Shown here: piece by piece, positions 7,424-13,565 of the stretch
Position numbering within the stretch: the first letter of the stretch is position 1
Layout of the letters: every line of letters starts with the position of its first letter
Assembly: GCA_030044455.1 (NCBI GenBank)
Contig: JASHVU010000276.1
Span: forward strand, 1-14,162
DNA length: 14,162 nucleotides
DNA from: Acidobacteriaceae bacterium
Lineage (GTDB): Bacteria > Acidobacteriota > Terriglobia > Terriglobales > Acidobacteriaceae
Direction: 5' to 3'
The notes under the pieces: generated by a model
Told to the model about the DNA's origin: nothing
The model's input: the letters and a program-made list of their open reading frames with translations, nothing else
The model's database searches: none
Position numbers and translations under genes: made by a program

Positions 7424-7930
7424 ATGGGAGAATCAGGCGTGCAATCCGAGGCAACCTCCGAGCGCATTACGGCAGTGGCAGCGCATCCGCTTGCTGAACT
7501 GCTGGAGTGTCCGCCGACGGCGGGCGATCTGCTCAATGAGTCAGCGAAGTGCATCGCGTTCGACGCCGGAGAGGTTGTCTTTCGCCAGTCTGGACCCTGC
7601 AAAGGGCTCTACGTGGTCGTTTGGGGCAACTTCCAGCGCAAGGCCGAGAGGATGAATTCCCGCGTGGTTCTGGGCCACGCGCGCGCCGGTGACCTGGTCG
7701 AGCTCGCAGCCGCCCTTGGTGACGGAAACCACACATATACGCTCACTGCCGTAACCCGCGGCACGCTGCTGCTGCTGCCGATTCGAGCCTTGCGCCGGGC
7801 CTTTGACTGCTATCCGCCACTCCGTATGCGCCTGCTTGAGGAGCTGGCTCGCGAGGTCTCGCGGGCTTACTACGCCTGCATGGTAGACCGCGTAACTCCG
7901 CGCCGCCGCAACCGCATGGCGACAGCGTGA
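7424..7930 (+). CDS. Cyclic-nucleotide-binding-fold protein without a DNA-binding domain (Crp/Fnr relative)
   Basis: From the ATG at 7424 this is a 168-residue protein; a TTG at 7394 in the same frame would add ten residues, and neither start has an ideal SD. It consists of one cNMP-type jelly roll: an N-terminal helix (about 21-38), FDAGEVVFRQSGPCKGLYVVVWGNFQ (split at 46-71) with the family's FxxGExxFxxG...GLYVVxxG pattern, ARAGDLVELAAALGDG (86-101), and long C-terminal helices (about 121-152) where Crp proteins dimerise. It then stops with a basic tail (PRRRNR) where a helix-turn-helix would be expected. The phosphate-binding cassette lacks the Arg-Ser pair that binds cAMP in CRP (here NHTYTL), so the ligand is unknown. 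It lies between the Usp gene and a full-length Crp/Fnr gene. It could modulate that regulator by shared sensing or heterodimerisation, but this is inference. Confidence 0.75.
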   Translation: MGESGVQSEATSERITAVAAHPLAELLECPPTAGDLLNESAKCIAFDAGEVVFRQSGPCKGLYVVVWGNFQRKAERMNSRVVLGHARAGDLVELAAALGDGNHTYTLTAVTRGTLLLLPIRALRRAFDCYPPLRMRLLEELAREVSRAYYACMVDRVTPRRRNRMATA

Positions 7931-8019
7931 GAGCCCTCTCTCCACATTGAATTGATTGGCCTCGTGCTGCCCTGCCGACGTAGCGCCGCGGTCTGCGATT
8001 GGTACTCGCCGATCGCTCG

Positions 8020-8035
8020 TGTGATTTAAATCACA
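8020..8035. promoter_or_regulatory. Perfect 16-bp CRP/FNR-type operator upstream of the Crp/Fnr gene
   Basis: TGTGATTTAAATCACA is a perfect palindrome and contains exact TGTGA-N6-TCACA half-sites. Its centre (8027.5) lies 41.5 bp before the start predicted from the -10-like TACATT at 8057-8062, the class II activator geometry of CRP and FNR. Together with the gene it precedes, this suggests autoregulation. Confidence 0.75.
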
Positions 8036-8056
8036 TTCTGAGTTCTGCCGGTCGCC

Positions 8057-8062
8057 TACATT
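8057..8062 (+). promoter_or_regulatory. Candidate -10 element of the Crp/Fnr promoter
   Basis: TACATT matches TATAAT at four of six positions. It predicts transcription from about 8069, leaving a leader of about 60 nt before the ATG at 8130. No good -35 is seen; the operator would take its place, as is usual at class II activator-dependent promoters. A second candidate, TATACT at 8099-8104, is a better hexamer but has no matching -35 and would not give the same operator spacing. Confidence 0.35.
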
Positions 8063-8129
8063 GTCTTTAGCTCCGAAGGATGCGACTCGAAAGTGGGATA
8101 TACTCGGAGTAAGCCCCAGCAGGAAAATT

Positions 8130-8843
8130 ATGGCCGTGGTTCACTCTCATCACCCCCCGGAAGATTGTCTGAATTGCGAGCACCGCCATCTGCGGATGTT
8201 CTGCAATCTCACTCCGGAAGCTCTGGCCGATTACGACAAAATCGGCATCATGATGAGCCATGCACGCGGCGCCAAACTATTCACTGAGGGCGATGCTGCC
8301 CGCAATGTTTTTGTGATCTGTTTTGGCCAGGTCAAGATCTCGTCAACCTCGCGCGACGGCAAGACAATGATTCTGAAAATCGCCGGCCCCGGCGATGTGA
8401 TGGGCCTCAGCGCAGTTTTGGCCAACGTTCCCCACGAAGTGACCGCCGAGGCCATCGAGCCTTGCACGGTGAAGACCGTCCGCAAGCAGGAATTCATTGA
8501 TTTCCTGGGCCGCCATGGCATCGCGTCCATGCACGCCGCGCAGTCGCTCTCCGGCGAATATCTGACCGTCTTCCACGACGCCAAGCGGCTGGCGCTTTCC
8601 GGCTCCGCAGCCGGGCGCCTGGCGCGCCTGCTGCTCGACTGGGGGCGCTCATCGGCCAACGGCAAACCCGAGATCCGCTTTACCATGGCTCTCACCCACG
8701 AAGAGATTGCCAACATGGCCGGCACCTCGCGCGAGACGGTTACCCGCCTGCTCAACCAATTCCGCCGCGACCAGTGGATCACCATCCGCGGAACCAGCCT
8801 GACCATCGTCAAGCCCGACCAGCTGGAGCGGCTGACGGCGTAG
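8130..8843 (+). CDS. Crp/Fnr family transcriptional regulator with N-terminal cysteine cluster
   Basis: I chose the ATG at 8130 (237 residues) because AGGA lies 6-7 bp upstream and the length fits the family. A TTG at 8061 is in frame but would lie before the inferred transcript start. The N-terminus has C13-x2-C16-x8-C25, resembling the Fe-S ligands of FNR; C112 in the beta-roll could be a fourth ligand. The sensor domain spans about 30-125 (FTEGDAARNVFVICFGQVKI), the dimer helix about 130-160, and the winged HTH about 165-235 with THEEIANMAGTSRETVTRLL (189-208). SRETVTR matches CRP's SRETVGR recognition helix, whose Arg, Glu and Arg read TGTGA. The cAMP contacts of CRP (Arg82, Ser83) align with His102 and Glu103, so cAMP is unlikely. 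Oxygen, NO or redox sensing through a cluster is inferred. It probably regulates its own promoter and at least three neighbouring ones. Confidence 0.9.
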   Translation: MAVVHSHHPPEDCLNCEHRHLRMFCNLTPEALADYDKIGIMMSHARGAKLFTEGDAARNVFVICFGQVKISSTSRDGKTMILKIAGPGDVMGLSAVLANVPHEVTAEAIEPCTVKTVRKQEFIDFLGRHGIASMHAAQSLSGEYLTVFHDAKRLALSGSAAGRLARLLLDWGRSSANGKPEIRFTMALTHEEIANMAGTSRETVTRLLNQFRRDQWITIRGTSLTIVKPDQLERLTA

Positions 8844-8845
8844 AA

Positions 8846-8860
8846 GCGGCTCTCAGCCGC
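8846..8860 (+). terminator. Stem-loop directly after the Crp/Fnr stop, possible terminator
   Basis: GCGGCT-CTC-AGCCGC forms a perfect 6-bp GC-rich hairpin with a 3-nt loop, starting two bases after the stop codon. The expected T-run is missing; only short T groups appear about 17-30 nt later. It may end or stabilise the transcript. Confidence 0.35.
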
Positions 8861-9029
8861 CCGCTCTCAGCCTTCAGTTTTCGGCATTTAGTTTTCGACC
8901 TCTTGCCGGTTTGCAAAAATGACGGGTCATCCTGTAACGCCCCTCGGTTGAACATCACTAAATAGCAAGAACAGCACTCTTTTTCGAGAGACCATGCTTG
9001 GGAGGAAAGAAAAAAAGGGGGTCTGAAAA

Positions 9030-10700
9030 ATGGGTACCGTGCAGCCGCCGAGCGGAGGCCTGGTTGGTTATTCCAACTACAACTTGTACAGCAACTGCCA
9101 GAATCTGACGGGAGTCTCTGTCACCATCGATGTTATAGAGGAAATGGTGGCAATACCCTCCGCTTCGTCGGCGGCTGGGATGCAGAGCAACGGTATTGGC
9201 TTTCAGTTCAACTGTCTGCCTCGCTCCGGGGGTTCGATCGTCTGGCAGCAATACATCATGGTCGTTTCACGGACCGGCGAAAATTTGCGCTGGGGAGTCA
9301 ACAATTGGAATACCAACCCAGCCGACACCGATGGAATTATCGACCAGGGAGGGAACCTGGCGACGCTTCCGTCACCGTTTGCAGCGGGTTACTCGAGCAT
9401 ACCGGCCGGGTACCGGTTTGAGATTGCGCTGAACAACGACGCCGGCGACAACATCATCGGGGCAACCTTTTCGATGTACGACCAGAATGGCGCCCTCGTA
9501 TTCCAGCCGGAGACGGTTGTGCTGACATCCCTCACCGATGTCAACGGGAATCAGATAACGGCGGCGGACCTCTCACCCATCGTCGACGTCGATTTGGTGA
9601 TCGTGGGTTACGCCAACGGAGCCGCCACCACCCTCGTCCGGGGCGCCGGCACCATCACCTACCGCGCCGCTAACTCTCTGACGGCCCTCAACACGTTTCC
9701 TCCGTGCACCTTAGGCGTCAATACAGCGGAGTCGTCGAACGTGAGGTACGGCCTGTTGAACTCCTCGGCAAGTACTCAGATCGTCCAGACCTTCCAGGTC
9801 AGCGGCCGGCAGTTGCCTCCCTTGCTCGCAAACTTTCAGACCGTGGACGGTTACCAGCATATTTTCGTTCTCGGAACCGACGGGAATCTGTGGCTGGAGC
9901 AGCCTCCGTTCGGCTCGCCGCCGCCCGCGCGGACGCAGGTAGACGGCAACGTCTATGCATTTCAGGCGCTCGACAATCAAACCGTGATGGTACTCGGCAG
10001 CGATGGTAATTTGTGGCTCGAGCAGGATCCATTCGGCAAAGTCCCGCCGCCGCGCGTGCAGGTCGACAGCCACGTGCAGGCAATGCAGGCCCTCAGCTCA
10101 CAAGAGGTGCTGGTGCTGGGCAACGACGGAAAACTGTGGCTGGAGCAGGCGCCGTTCGGCAACGTGCCGCCGTCGCGCGTGCAGGTAGACGCCAACGTGA
10201 TCGGCTTCCACGCGGTGAATGATAACTACATATTTGTTCTTGGATCGGATGGCAATTTGTGGCTGGAAACGGGTCCGTTTGGAAACGTCCCGCCTTCGCG
10301 CCAGCAGGTCGACGCCAATGTCCGGTCGTTTGCGGCATTGGAGGTCTACGCCTTTCTCTGGGTCCTGGGGACCGATGGCAATCTTTGGCTGGAGTTCTCT
10401 CCGTTCGGAAACGTCCCTCCCACCCGTGTTTTGATCGACTCCAACGTCCTGTCGATGCAACCGGTTGATCTCAACGACGTGATTGTGTTGCGGACCGACG
10501 GAACATTGTGGCTGGAACAGGGGTCTTCTGCCAATTCGCCGATTACTCGCACACAGATCGATGGCAACGTGATCGAGTTCGCGGCAACCGACACCACTCA
10601 AGTGCTGGTGCTGGGAGGTGATGGCAATCTGTGGCTTGAGCAGGCGCCGTTCGGCGAGGTACCGCCGGCCCGGCAGTTAGTAGATGGCAACGTTGCGTGA
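9030..10700 (+). CDS. Protein with beta-rich N-terminal domain and seven tandem propeller-like repeats (lectin-like)
   Basis: The 556-residue protein has two parts. Residues 1-260 form an unrecognised, Asn/Gly/aromatic-rich, apparently beta-rich domain (GIGFQFNCLP at 55-64, WQQYIMVV at 72-79, LRWGVNNWN at 86-94, AGYRFEIALNND at 126-137). Residues 269-556 contain seven repeats of 41-42 residues, each with a core like VLGxDGNLWLExxPFGxVPPxRxQVDxNV; the repeat Asp of DG falls at 284, 325, 366, 407, 449, 490 and 531. Repeat 6 is the most diverged and lacks PFG. Seven regular repeats ending exactly at the C-terminus suggest a closed seven-bladed beta-propeller, similar in style to tectonin or PLL-type lectins. 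Sugar binding is inference. No signal peptide or membrane segment is visible, so any export route is unknown. AAGGGGG lies 8 bp before the ATG. A ten-codon ORF from ATG 8994 ends at 9026, just upstream. Confidence 0.8.
   Translation: MGTVQPPSGGLVGYSNYNLYSNCQNLTGVSVTIDVIEEMVAIPSASSAAGMQSNGIGFQFNCLPRSGGSIVWQQYIMVVSRTGENLRWGVNNWNTNPADTDGIIDQGGNLATLPSPFAAGYSSIPAGYRFEIALNNDAGDNIIGATFSMYDQNGALVFQPETVVLTSLTDVNGNQITAADLSPIVDVDLVIVGYANGAATTLVRGAGTITYRAANSLTALNTFPPCTLGVNTAESSNVRYGLLNSSASTQIVQTFQVSGRQLPPLLANFQTVDGYQHIFVLGTDGNLWLEQPPFGSPPPARTQVDGNVYAFQALDNQTVMVLGSDGNLWLEQDPFGKVPPPRVQVDSHVQAMQALSSQEVLVLGNDGKLWLEQAPFGNVPPSRVQVDANVIGFHAVNDNYIFVLGSDGNLWLETGPFGNVPPSRQQVDANVRSFAALEVYAFLWVLGTDGNLWLEFSPFGNVPPTRVLIDSNVLSMQPVDLNDVIVLRTDGTLWLEQGSSANSPITRTQIDGNVIEFAATDTTQVLVLGGDGNLWLEQAPFGEVPPARQLVDGNVA
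9834..10700 (+). repeat. Seven tandem 123-126 bp coding repeats
   Basis: Repeat units begin at residues 269, 311, 352, 393, 434, 476 and 517 of the protein encoded at 9030-10700. They share the DNA theme GAYGGNAATYTGTGGCT and a block around TTCGGNAACGTSCC. The protein repeats are far better conserved than third codon positions, so the array is old and held by selection rather than recently amplified. Confidence 0.85.
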
Positions 10701-10959
10701 TGACACGGCGCAGAGCAAAACCAGACATGCAGCCGCTACGACAATCATTCAAGTTGATTTCATAGGACTGATTTCAAGTGGGAAATGCTTACCGGGGAGT
10801 TTTACGCGTGCGCTATCTGAAAACCGGAGACGCTGTATTCCGAGGCCTCAACTTCCGAGTTGCCGTGACCCCAGGGAGCGGCGACCTAGCACACAAATGG
10901 ACTGGCCACACCTTCTCTGGTTTTGCGGTAGTCGTCGCGGCAGCGCAAATAATTCGCGG

Positions 10960-11907
10960 CTACCTCTGCTCAATCGCCGTCCGCTCCGCAGCCAATGCGA
11001 CCGGCTCTTCAAGCGGCTCCCTCAGAGTCAGCACAGGGCAGCGGGCGTGTGCCAACACGCGATAGATAATGCGGTCGCGGGTGAAGTTCTCAAAAGCCGA
11101 GCGATGCGTCGCGCCCAGAATAATCAGGCTCGCGTGTCGCTCCACCGACTCCGAGAGAATCTCAATCACCGGATGGCCATGAATCACAACCGGTTCGACG
11201 GCTGCGCAGCAGCCCGCGCCCGTCTCGGCGGCGAGCTTGCGCAGTTCATGCATGGCCAGGGAATCGAGCCCCGTCATCAGCCCATCTCGCATCATCTCAT
11301 GGGCAGGCGGCAGCACGTGCAGCAGAACCAGCCTCGTATTCTGGCTGGCGGCAATTGAGCAGGCAAGCGCTGCGCTCGGGCGGGAGGTCTCTCGCAAACT
11401 GGTGGCGAGGAGAACGACGCGATTACGCTCTCCAAACGCCTCCGGGAGATAAGCCTCGGGTCCCACGGTTATGACCGGGATATTGACCGAGCGCAGCACT
11501 TGTTCTGCAACGGAGCCGATGAGCAACTTGCCGATCTTGCTCCGGCTCCGAGTCCCCACGATGATTCGATCCACCTGGAACTGGCGAATGATGGTAGCAA
11601 TCTGTTGCGTGGGATGTCCCTCGCGCACCACGGCTTCGCACAGAACTCCCCTAAGCTGGGCGCGTTCACTCCATGCCAGCAGCTCTCTCTCAGCAAACTC
11701 CACCACGCTCATGGTGTCGTAGTAGGGCATGCCGGCCGCATCCACTCCCATTGCGGCCCGGGCAGAGAGCACATGCAGCAATAGCAGGCGTGCGCCCGCC
11801 TCCGAAGCCTGTTCAATGGCATACGGCATCAGCCGCTCAAGGTCGTTCAGGTCGGTTGCGACCAGAATGACGCGCGGCTTTGCCCATCGCTGGCCGCAGT
11901 CTGACAT
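10960..11907 (-). CDS. Tandem universal stress protein (two UspA domains)
   Basis: From the ATG at 11907 this is a 315-residue cytosolic protein. A GTG at 11955 would add 16 residues, but it sits 5 bp from the operator and conservation begins only at KPRVILVATDL, so the ATG is preferred although its SD is poor. Domain 1 (about 10-150) holds VGTRSRSKIGKLLIGSVAEQVL: the ATP loop reads G118-x2-S121-x9-G131-S132, a Ser replacing the second Gly. Domain 2 (about 162-296) holds VVLLATSL, LVLLHVLPP, IILGATHRSAFENF and CPVLTLREP; its loop lacks the second half of the motif. Its general layout is like the Usp at 6310, but the two proteins are clearly diverged, with the better-kept Ser at position 132 here. 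It is divergent from the esterase gene and shares an operator region with it. Confidence 0.9.
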   Translation of the reverse strand: MSDCGQRWAKPRVILVATDLNDLERLMPYAIEQASEAGARLLLLHVLSARAAMGVDAAGMPYYDTMSVVEFAERELLAWSERAQLRGVLCEAVVREGHPTQQIATIIRQFQVDRIIVGTRSRSKIGKLLIGSVAEQVLRSVNIPVITVGPEAYLPEAFGERNRVVLLATSLRETSRPSAALACSIAASQNTRLVLLHVLPPAHEMMRDGLMTGLDSLAMHELRKLAAETGAGCCAAVEPVVIHGHPVIEILSESVERHASLIILGATHRSAFENFTRDRIIYRVLAHARCPVLTLREPLEEPVALAAERTAIEQR

Positions 11908-11960
11908 GCCGGAAGATTGGCACCGATGTTCAGGCGAAGATGTGCCGGAACCCACACCTC

Positions 11961-11980
11961 AAAGTGATCAGGCTCACTTT
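11961..11980. promoter_or_regulatory. CRP/FNR-type operator in the divergent Usp/esterase promoter region
   Basis: AAAGTGATCAGGCTCACTTT is an inverted repeat with perfect 7-bp arms (AAAGTGA/TCACTTT) around a 6-bp spacer, the spacing of CRP-class sites. It matches TGTGA-N6-TCACA with A for the first T and T for the last A. Its centre (11970.5) lies about 40.5 bp before the start predicted from GATAAC at 11999-12004 for the esterase, and about 41 bp before a weaker candidate start for the minus-strand Usp gene. It could therefore serve both genes. Confidence 0.65.
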
Positions 11981-11998
11981 ACGGCACGATCGATTTGC

Positions 11999-12004
11999 GA
12001 TAAC
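11999..12004 (+). promoter_or_regulatory. Candidate -10 element of the esterase-mog promoter
   Basis: GATAAC matches TATAAT at four of six positions (core ATAA) and predicts a start near 12011, with the operator centred at about -40.5. No -35 hexamer is apparent, fitting an activator-dependent promoter. Confidence 0.3.
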
Positions 12005-12057
12005 CCGCGTCAAGCTGCGATCATCGCTCGGGTTCATTCCAATGGGAGCATTCCAGC

Positions 12058-12984
12058 ATGAAACTCAGTCGATTTCTTTTTATGGCCGCAACCGTTGCGG
12101 CCGTGTCGCCGATTTTGATGGCACAGGCATGGCCGCCCACGCCTGACCATCTGACCATGCCGATATGGCCGGGAACGCCGCCGGACCATGTGGCCCAATC
12201 GCAACCCGAAGGCGACACAACCACGGCCAAAGACAATCTGATTGCTGGGCGTCCGTTGGTCCGAATCGGCCACGTTTCAATTCCAACCATCACGCTTTAC
12301 CGGCCCAAAGGAATCAATTCCGGCGCGGCGATCGTGGTATTTCCCGGCGGTGGCTACTCGATCCTGGCTATCGATCTTGAAGGCACCGAGGTCTGCGACT
12401 GGCTGAACTCAGAGGGCGTGAACTGTGTGTTGCTCAAATATCGCGTGCCAGGCACGGGGCCTTATCCCAAGAGCCCGGCCGCGCTTGAAGATGCACAGCG
12501 GGCGATGCGCCTGGTGCGGCAGCATGCGGACGAGTGGGGCATCGATCCCAAGCGGGTGGGGGTGTTAGGATTCTCTGCCGGCGGGCACCTTTCGGCGGCC
12601 ATCAGCAATCTCTACGACCAAAAACTTTACGAACCCATCGACGCTGCCGACCACCTGAGCTGCAGGCCCGATTTCTCAGTGGTTGTTTATCCCGGCTACC
12701 TGGCGCTGGCTGACAAGGATTTTGCTCCGAACGATGCCATTAAGCCGACCAAGGACACTCCGCCAACCATCATCGTTCAGGCCGAAGACGACCCGGTGCA
12801 CGTCGAGAATGCGGTGGTCTACTTCATGCAACTCAAAAACGCTGGCGTTCCCGCAGAACTGCATGTGTTTGCCCAGGGCGGCCATGGATACGGCCTGCGG
12901 CCAACCGAGTTGCCGATCACGCATTGGCCCAAGCTGGTTGAAACCTGGATGCGGACGATCAAGGTGCTGCCACCAAACAATTAG
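12058..12984 (+). CDS. Exported alpha/beta-hydrolase fold esterase (acetyl esterase/BD-FAE type)
   Basis: The 308-residue protein has a signal peptide (MKLSR, hydrophobic about 6-22, likely cleavage after AQA at 24). The mature part is an alpha/beta hydrolase: oxyanion-hole loop FPGGGY (95-100), nucleophile elbow GFSAGG (171-176, Ser173), acid in EDDPV (243-247; D244 or D245) and His276 in GGHGYGLR. The family removes acetyl, feruloyl or similar groups from plant polysaccharides or small esters; the exact substrate is not readable. It would act in the periplasm or outside. GGGAG is 9 bp before the ATG. The next gene, mog, begins 9 bp after the stop, so the two are probably co-transcribed. A CRP/FNR-type operator lies about 78 bp upstream of the start. 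A polysaccharide role would agree with the GH3 enzyme in this window, though that gene is about 6 kb away. Confidence 0.87.
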   Translation: MKLSRFLFMAATVAAVSPILMAQAWPPTPDHLTMPIWPGTPPDHVAQSQPEGDTTTAKDNLIAGRPLVRIGHVSIPTITLYRPKGINSGAAIVVFPGGGYSILAIDLEGTEVCDWLNSEGVNCVLLKYRVPGTGPYPKSPAALEDAQRAMRLVRQHADEWGIDPKRVGVLGFSAGGHLSAAISNLYDQKLYEPIDAADHLSCRPDFSVVVYPGYLALADKDFAPNDAIKPTKDTPPTIIVQAEDDPVHVENAVVYFMQLKNAGVPAELHVFAQGGHGYGLRPTELPITHWPKLVETWMRTIKVLPPNN

Positions 12985-12993
12985 ACTGAGCCC

Positions 12994-13473
12994 ATGATCC
13001 TGGCAGTCTTGACAATCTCCGACCGTTGCTCGCGTGGCATGATGACCGACACGGCCGGCCCGGCAGTAGTGGCAGAGCTTAGGGCCGCATGGCCGCAGGC
13101 TGAAATCGAAACCCGTCTGCTGCCTGACGAGGAGGAGCAGATTGCGGCCGCGCTGCTGGAGTGGTGTGGTCAGGGCGCGGCGCTTGCAGTGACGGTCGGC
13201 GGCACAGGCCTTGGACCCCGCGACCGTACTCCTGAAGCCACGCGGCGCGTAATCGATCGCGAGGCCCCGGGGCTGGCCGAGGCCATGCGGGTCATGACCT
13301 CCGCGAAGAATCCTTACGCGTGGCTTTCACGCGGAGTCGCCGGTCTCAAAGGCGAAACACTCATCGTGAACCTGCCCGGTAGCGAGCGGGCCGCCATTGA
13401 GTGCTGGAATGCCATCTCCAAGTTGGTTCGACACGGGCTTGACGTGGCCAAAGGTAGCACAGAGCATCCATAA
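12994..13473 (+). CDS. mogA: MogA/MoaB family molybdenum cofactor biosynthesis protein
   Basis: The 159-residue cytosolic protein shows the full family signature: LTISDRCSRG near the N-terminus (6-15), DTAGPAVVAEL (19-29), the catalytic/binding block VGGTGLGPRDRTPEAT (68-83), and NLPGS (126-130). MogA adenylylates molybdopterin to prepare it for molybdate insertion; MoaB members may do the same or be inactive paralogues, and the two cannot be separated here by length alone. No MoeA or MoaA gene accompanies it in the window. It starts 9 bp after the esterase stop with a poor SD, so translational coupling is likely. If the operator upstream of the esterase acts on this operon, Moco synthesis would be tied to the Crp/Fnr circuit, which would make sense for molybdoenzymes used when oxygen is low. 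Confidence 0.92.
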   Translation: MILAVLTISDRCSRGMMTDTAGPAVVAELRAAWPQAEIETRLLPDEEEQIAAALLEWCGQGAALAVTVGGTGLGPRDRTPEATRRVIDREAPGLAEAMRVMTSAKNPYAWLSRGVAGLKGETLIVNLPGSERAAIECWNAISKLVRHGLDVAKGSTEHP

Positions 13474-13501
13474 CGGCCGCGTAGCACGAATCTCCAAATC
13501 G

Positions 13502-13517
13502 TGTGACACTTGTCACA
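13502..13517. promoter_or_regulatory. CRP/FNR-type operator upstream of the TonB-dependent receptor
   Basis: TGTGACACTTGTCACA has exact TGTGA-N6-TCACA half-sites and 6-bp palindromic arms (TGTGAC/GTCACA). It lies 28 bp after the mog stop and 48 bp before the receptor ATG. A weak -10 (TACCGT, 13540-13545) would put it near -42.5. An alternative reading is a weak hairpin ending the mog transcript: the stem is 6 bp with a 4-nt loop and is followed by a T/C-rich stretch. Confidence 0.6.
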
Positions 13518-13565
13518 TCCTGTCCTTTCGCGCGCTAGGTACCGTCAAGCCAAGTACTGCTATCC

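Noticed and set aside
8061..8129. TTG start extending the Crp/Fnr protein by 23 residues
   Set aside because: The added part is not family-like, the ATG at 8130 has a good SD, and the TTG lies upstream of the inferred transcription start.
8231..8812. Minus-strand open frame of 193 codons opposite the Crp/Fnr gene
   Set aside because: No recognisable motif, and it is fully antisense to a convincing regulator.
8919..8930. ATGAC-GG-GTCAT inverted repeat as a fifth operator
   Set aside because: The half-sites and spacing do not fit the TGTGA-N6-TCACA class.
8994..9026. Ten-codon ORF just upstream of the propeller gene as a regulatory leader peptide
   Set aside because: No codon pattern or hairpins suggestive of attenuation; the Lys-rich content simply reflects the purine-rich SD region.
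9834..10700. Tandem repeats as a CRISPR array or a recent satellite
   Set aside because: The units are 123-126 bp, in frame and diverged at the DNA level, with conserved protein cores and no spacers.
10778..11065. Short plus-strand frame (95 codons, GTG start) after the propeller gene
   Set aside because: It overlaps the 3' end of the minus-strand Usp gene, has no clear SD and shows no family signature; the 10701-10959 spacer is better called non-coding.
11908..11955. GTG start extending the second Usp by 16 residues
   Set aside because: It crowds the operator at 11961-11980, and Usp conservation begins after the downstream ATG.
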